Shown here: one piece after another, positions 42,665 to 45,254 of the stretch
How positions within the stretch are numbered: position 1 is the first letter of the stretch
Layout of the letters: each line of letters begins with the position of its first letter
From: Bacteroidia bacterium
GTDB taxonomy: Bacteria > Bacteroidota > Bacteroidia > CAILMK01 > JBBDIG01
Assembly (NCBI GenBank): GCA_040880525.1
Contig: JBBDIG010000010.1
Coordinates: 1-45,254 of the forward strand
Length of the DNA stretch: 45,254 nt
Direction: 5' to 3'
The notes under the pieces: generated by a model
Databases searched by the model: none
The model's input: the letters and a program-made list of their open reading frames with translations, nothing else
Told to the model about the DNA's origin: nothing
Translations under genes and position numbers: made by a program

Positions 42665-42991
42665 TTACTTTTTCTTCTTTCTCACTTCTATTCTGGCCTT
42701 GGTCATTCGTTCACGCAAACCGCCTTCTTTTAGGAAGGCCATTTCCAATTGCTTTAGCTGCTGTTTGAGCAGATAAGTAGTAATGGTGATTAAAGCTATC
42801 ATAGCATTGGCGCAAATCTCAGGGTTTTCATGCTCAATGGCTTTTTGGAATGTTTCGTAAGTTGGTTTTGATGTACTCTTGTTAAGCTCACGCATACGGG
42901 CTACCAAACGGTGTCCTTTCTCCCAAATGGCCAACTTCCTCTGATACATACTGGCATTACAACCATGTGGGAACATCACCGGAAGAAGCAC
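42665..42991 (-). pseudogene. truncated four-helix-bundle suffix-domain protein
   Basis: The 3' part encodes a convincing tail of the four-helix-bundle (23S-IVP-like) suffix-domain family: LAIWEKGHRLVARMRELN, then ICANAMIALITITTYLLKQQ and LEMAFLKEGGLRERMTKARI. Full members carry about 80 further N-terminal residues forming the helix bundle. Here the ORF starts abruptly (MLLPVMFPHGCNASMYQ) with unrelated-looking sequence, and a short frame ending at a TAA lies just upstream. The helix-bundle half is missing, so this is best read as a 5'-truncated remnant, though a short functional protein cannot be excluded. Confidence 0.6.
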
Positions 42992-43077
42992 GAGGCGTCA
43001 TAGGTTCACTTGCGTTTTTCTCAGCCATAAAAATCAGCACTTTTTACAGAACCTTTTGTGCACTTTTTTTTCAGGAA

Positions 43078-44214
43078 TTAATCCCCAAAGGTTACCTTCA
43101 ATTCTGCCTTTATTGTTTCATCCAGACCTTCCTGCTTTATTCCCAAGTGCTCTTCAATGGCAGCATAAAAGTCTTCACTTGTTTTACCTGAGTTCAGCAG
43201 TTTCTTTACAAGACCATAACCTCCTTTTTCATAAGCTTTCTGCACTACCCAACCGCCCAGGGCGTAGCTGTAATCAGTAAATTGGTCAACGGTTCTGTAC
43301 TGTAGCATAGTGTCAAGGTTAATTTCCGGGTGCTTTGCCAAGTGCCTGTTCAGTCGCTCCAGCTGCCAGTTAAGTTCTTTGCCCCGGCTTAAACCAAAGT
43401 AAGTGGCCACTCCCTCATGTATCCACCAATGGCCGTTGGGGTAGTGGGGATACAGCAGAATATGAATGAATTCGTGCGGGTAATATTCGGCTAATCCCGA
43501 AGAATATACTATCCGCCCCGTTGCATCGGCCCTGCCTGAAGGAATTTCCTCTCCATTTATTCCAATAATAAAATCAAAGCCCCTTATTTGTGCAAGCTCT
43601 TCGCGTGTAGGGGCAAAGTAGTAATCTATGGTATCTGTTGGCACTTCAAAATGCTTGGCGAAATCCACCAAAAAATCATTCTGCTTTTTTGCCAGAACTT
43701 CATCAAACGTATGAGTTTTAAGGTAATGGAATCTGATGAAGCCAACGGTGGTGCTGTTGAGGTTAATATCCGTATTTATCTTCAGCGGATTAAAGAGTTT
43801 TAATTCACCATTTTCTTCTCCCGCATACACATTGTAAATGTACTGGATATTACTTGTAATACTATCCTTGCCGGGAAACTCCATTAGGGAATTGATCTTA
43901 TAATAATCACCCAATTTGCGTATGCTGAGAATTGTCACGGTGGCATAATTCATCAGCTTGAGATAATTCTTGGTGCCGAAATTCAATTCCCGCTCAATTA
44001 GAAAATAAGAATCCCGGCCATATTTTTCTACTTCTGCCGCGCTCCAATATTTTGAGCTGATAGAATCATCACCTGCCTCCAAAAAATTCATCCACAACTG
44101 CAAAGGCGCCCCAACATTGTAAGTGGCGGTGTCAATGTCGTAGTTTATCCTGATGGTTTGCCCTTGAGTGGAAGCAAGCGGGATAAAGATCAACAGAAGT
44201 AACATGTATTTCAT
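43078..44214 (-). CDS. secreted gluzincin-like metallopeptidase
   Basis: The 378-residue protein has a signal peptide (MKYMLLLLIFIPLASTQG). The N-terminal ~200 residues are mixed alpha/beta. The zinc site then appears as YYPHEFIHILL (HExxH) and, after a short loop (YPNGHWWI), HEGVATYFGLSRG, whose Glu is the third ligand. This spacing fits gluzincins of the MA clan (peptidase MA-like). The remainder is helical. It is probably periplasmic or exported, but no T9SS tail is present. The substrate is unknown. A group II intron remnant lies just upstream. Confidence 0.82.
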   Translation of the reverse strand: MKYMLLLLIFIPLASTQGQTIRINYDIDTATYNVGAPLQLWMNFLEAGDDSISSKYWSAAEVEKYGRDSYFLIERELNFGTKNYLKLMNYATVTILSIRKLGDYYKINSLMEFPGKDSITSNIQYIYNVYAGEENGELKLFNPLKINTDINLNSTTVGFIRFHYLKTHTFDEVLAKKQNDFLVDFAKHFEVPTDTIDYYFAPTREELAQIRGFDFIIGINGEEIPSGRADATGRIVYSSGLAEYYPHEFIHILLYPHYPNGHWWIHEGVATYFGLSRGKELNWQLERLNRHLAKHPEINLDTMLQYRTVDQFTDYSYALGGWVVQKAYEKGGYGLVKKLLNSGKTSEDFYAAIEEHLGIKQEGLDETIKAELKVTFGD

Positions 44215-44278
44215 TGAAAAGCTAATTGGTACGTTATACAGTCATTCTTTTTCTGTGAACTTTTTTTGAGCAGCGCTT

Positions 44279-44356
44279 AATCGGGTCAGGACGGGGAATT
44301 TCACCCCTGCCTTCCCACGGAACCCTACGTGAAAGTCTCCTCTTATGTGGGTCTCA
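44279..44356 (-). ncRNA. group II intron 3' remnant (domains V and VI)
   Basis: On the minus strand, 44355-44320 reads GAGACCC...GGGTTC with an inner helix AAGAG, GAGA tetraloop, CUUUC. This is the size and shape of group II domain V (about 36 nt, GNRA loop). It is followed directly by GTGGGAAGGCAGGGGTGAAA and the pairing strand TTCCCCGTCCTGACCCGAT, matching domain VI, near whose end the intron 3' junction would lie (about 44280). No reverse transcriptase frame or 5' GUGYG end is found in the 300 nt upstream, so only the 3' end remains. It sits 65 nt upstream of the peptidase ATG. Confidence 0.6.
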
Positions 44357-44603
44357 TATTACCTGACCAAAGTAAACACATTTTCTGGATATACCAACAG
44401 ACGAGTGGGTTGATGTATCTGGTTTGCAAATACCTCACGGTTGCGCAGGAAAATCCAGACGATCCTGACCTCATTCCGAAATTAACTGACCCTCTGTTAC
44501 GGTCATTATGGGTACAGGGTTGGCATCACCGGAATTGCCACGAAGCTTCATTGGTCCAATTGCGTTCTTGTCGGCTGGCACCAAACTTACTTAAAAGCAC
44601 CAA

Positions 44604-44656
44604 GTTTGATTTACCACTTTACCCGCTAAAGTTATAAACGCTATTGTAGCCAGGCT
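44604..44656 (-). repeat. attC-like spacer D after the DUF4348 gene
   Basis: The block 44604-44627 (with ATTTACCACT and ACCCGCT) matches spacer C at 20 of 24 positions. The outer end AAACGCTATTGTAGCCAGGC (44636-44655) parallels AAACGCTTGTTATGCACTGGC-type sequence there. It begins 11 nt past the DUF4348 stop. The rest of the 452-nt gap 44215-44666 holds the intron remnant and about 250 nt with no recognisable feature. Confidence 0.5.
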
Positions 44657-44666
44657 TTTTTTATTT

Positions 44667-45173
44667 TCAAGTCGAGAAATCCTCTTTTCTTATCAAAAAC
44701 CATTTGCCATTTATTCTTTTAAAATACGAAGTCACATAAATTCCATTTTCTACTCCTGACCAAACAAAGACGCGTTCTTCAGTATTTCGCAATTTCATTT
44801 CGTAGTTGTCGTAGATAACTGGAATTGAAGTTTCATTTAGAAAGTAATGGTTATGCTCCCATTTCTCCTTTGTCAAAAAAGTAGTATCAGTTTCATCTCC
44901 TGGATCTCCGTCCTTAAAATAAATAAAAGGTAGAGGGAATTTAATTCTCGAAATTTGAAAGTCGGGGTCGTACATGAACTGATAGAAGAAGGTTTCAAAA
45001 TCTTCTGTAGTCAGCTTTTCCCTTTCAAGTGTTAAATTTAAGTCCCCAGTGTTCGGCTTAATATTTCGGGCGTCTTCAACTACTCCTTCCGGTAATGGAT
45101 TCAGTTCATTAAACCACCAGCCCAGGCCAAAACCAATTATGAGTGTCAATATGATTAATAGTCCCTTTTTCAT
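44667..45173 (-). CDS. DUF4348-like membrane-anchored protein
   Basis: The ATG at 45173 is preferred to the one at 45221 because it starts a clean N-terminal anchor or signal (MKKGLLIILTLIIGFGLGWW). The 168-residue product then shows the DUF4348 pattern: TTEDFETFFYQFMYDPDFQI, SRIKFPLPFIYFKD, WEHNHYFLNE, NTEERVFVWSG and YFKRINGKWFLIRKEDFST. The family is common in Bacteroidota and of unknown function, probably periplasmic. Its 3' side carries attC-like spacer D, so it may be a cassette like those at 31780-36166. The gene has no visible operon partner. Confidence 0.78.
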   Translation of the reverse strand: MKKGLLIILTLIIGFGLGWWFNELNPLPEGVVEDARNIKPNTGDLNLTLEREKLTTEDFETFFYQFMYDPDFQISRIKFPLPFIYFKDGDPGDETDTTFLTKEKWEHNHYFLNETSIPVIYDNYEMKLRNTEERVFVWSGVENGIYVTSYFKRINGKWFLIRKEDFST

Positions 45174-45254
45174 TTTTTGCTGACCTACTACGGTTAGTAG
45201 TAAGCATCCGGCCACGCACATGTTGGATTAGTTATTTAACTCCTTTAGGCGGTT

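Noticed and set aside
44329-44637. A 102-codon plus-strand frame across the intron-like hairpins
   Set aside because: It runs antisense to the domain V-like structure and spacer D and has no protein-like features.

Overview
The window looks like a chromosomal segment of a free-living member of the Bacteroidota. The evidence is a SusC/SusD outer-membrane pair, three large secreted proteins with PKD repeats (two of them with visible type IX secretion sorting tails), many short lipoproteins, the folP-cdaA pair typical of this phylum, and repeated TAnnTTTG promoter motifs. The class cannot be fixed from this window. No rRNA, tRNA or CRISPR array was seen.

Layout. 1-9976 (minus strand): two tandem, closely similar secreted PKD proteins (the first cut by the window edge), then a SusD-SusC operon, with hairpin terminators between units. 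10153-20722: housekeeping and envelope genes, namely cdaA and folP facing away from a DoxX/MauE-like protein with an orphan DppB-type permease, a GT2 glycosyltransferase with a polytopic membrane partner, rnhB, a methyltransferase, small membrane proteins and a PIG3-type quinone oxidoreductase. 20882-24104: a secreted YCF48-like propeller plus PKD protein followed by a heme-motif lipoprotein. 24140-27248: a carbamoyltransferase, a DoxX protein and an orphan MacB/LolD-like ATPase. 27481-31625: a four-gene block (Gfo/Idh/MocA dehydrogenase, FemAB-like acyltransferase, sugar N-formyltransferase, DegT/DnrJ aminotransferase) that reads as synthesis of an acylated or formylated amino-sugar.

31626-36585 is an AT-rich accessory island of minus-strand genes lying between the sugar block and a CgeB-like glycosyltransferase. 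It holds a PIN-domain nuclease with a co-transcribed 260-residue partner of unknown family, a TPR-like protein, an MDR reductase, a decayed YhcG/DUF1016 nuclease gene and a secreted beta-sandwich protein. Related palindromic spacers follow several of these genes, and one spacer type recurs at the 3' end of a DUF4348 gene near the right edge of the window, so the region resembles an integron-type cassette array without a visible integrase.

37740-40340 carries three same-orientation copies of a roughly 100-nt REP-like palindrome. Two of them tightly bracket a small GIY-YIG endonuclease gene. This arrangement and the PIN pair are the best candidates for undescribed systems. The rest holds a NhaP2-type antiporter, two overlapping lipoprotein genes, a truncated four-helix-bundle gene, a secreted gluzincin-like peptidase, a likely group II intron 3' remnant and a DUF4348 protein.
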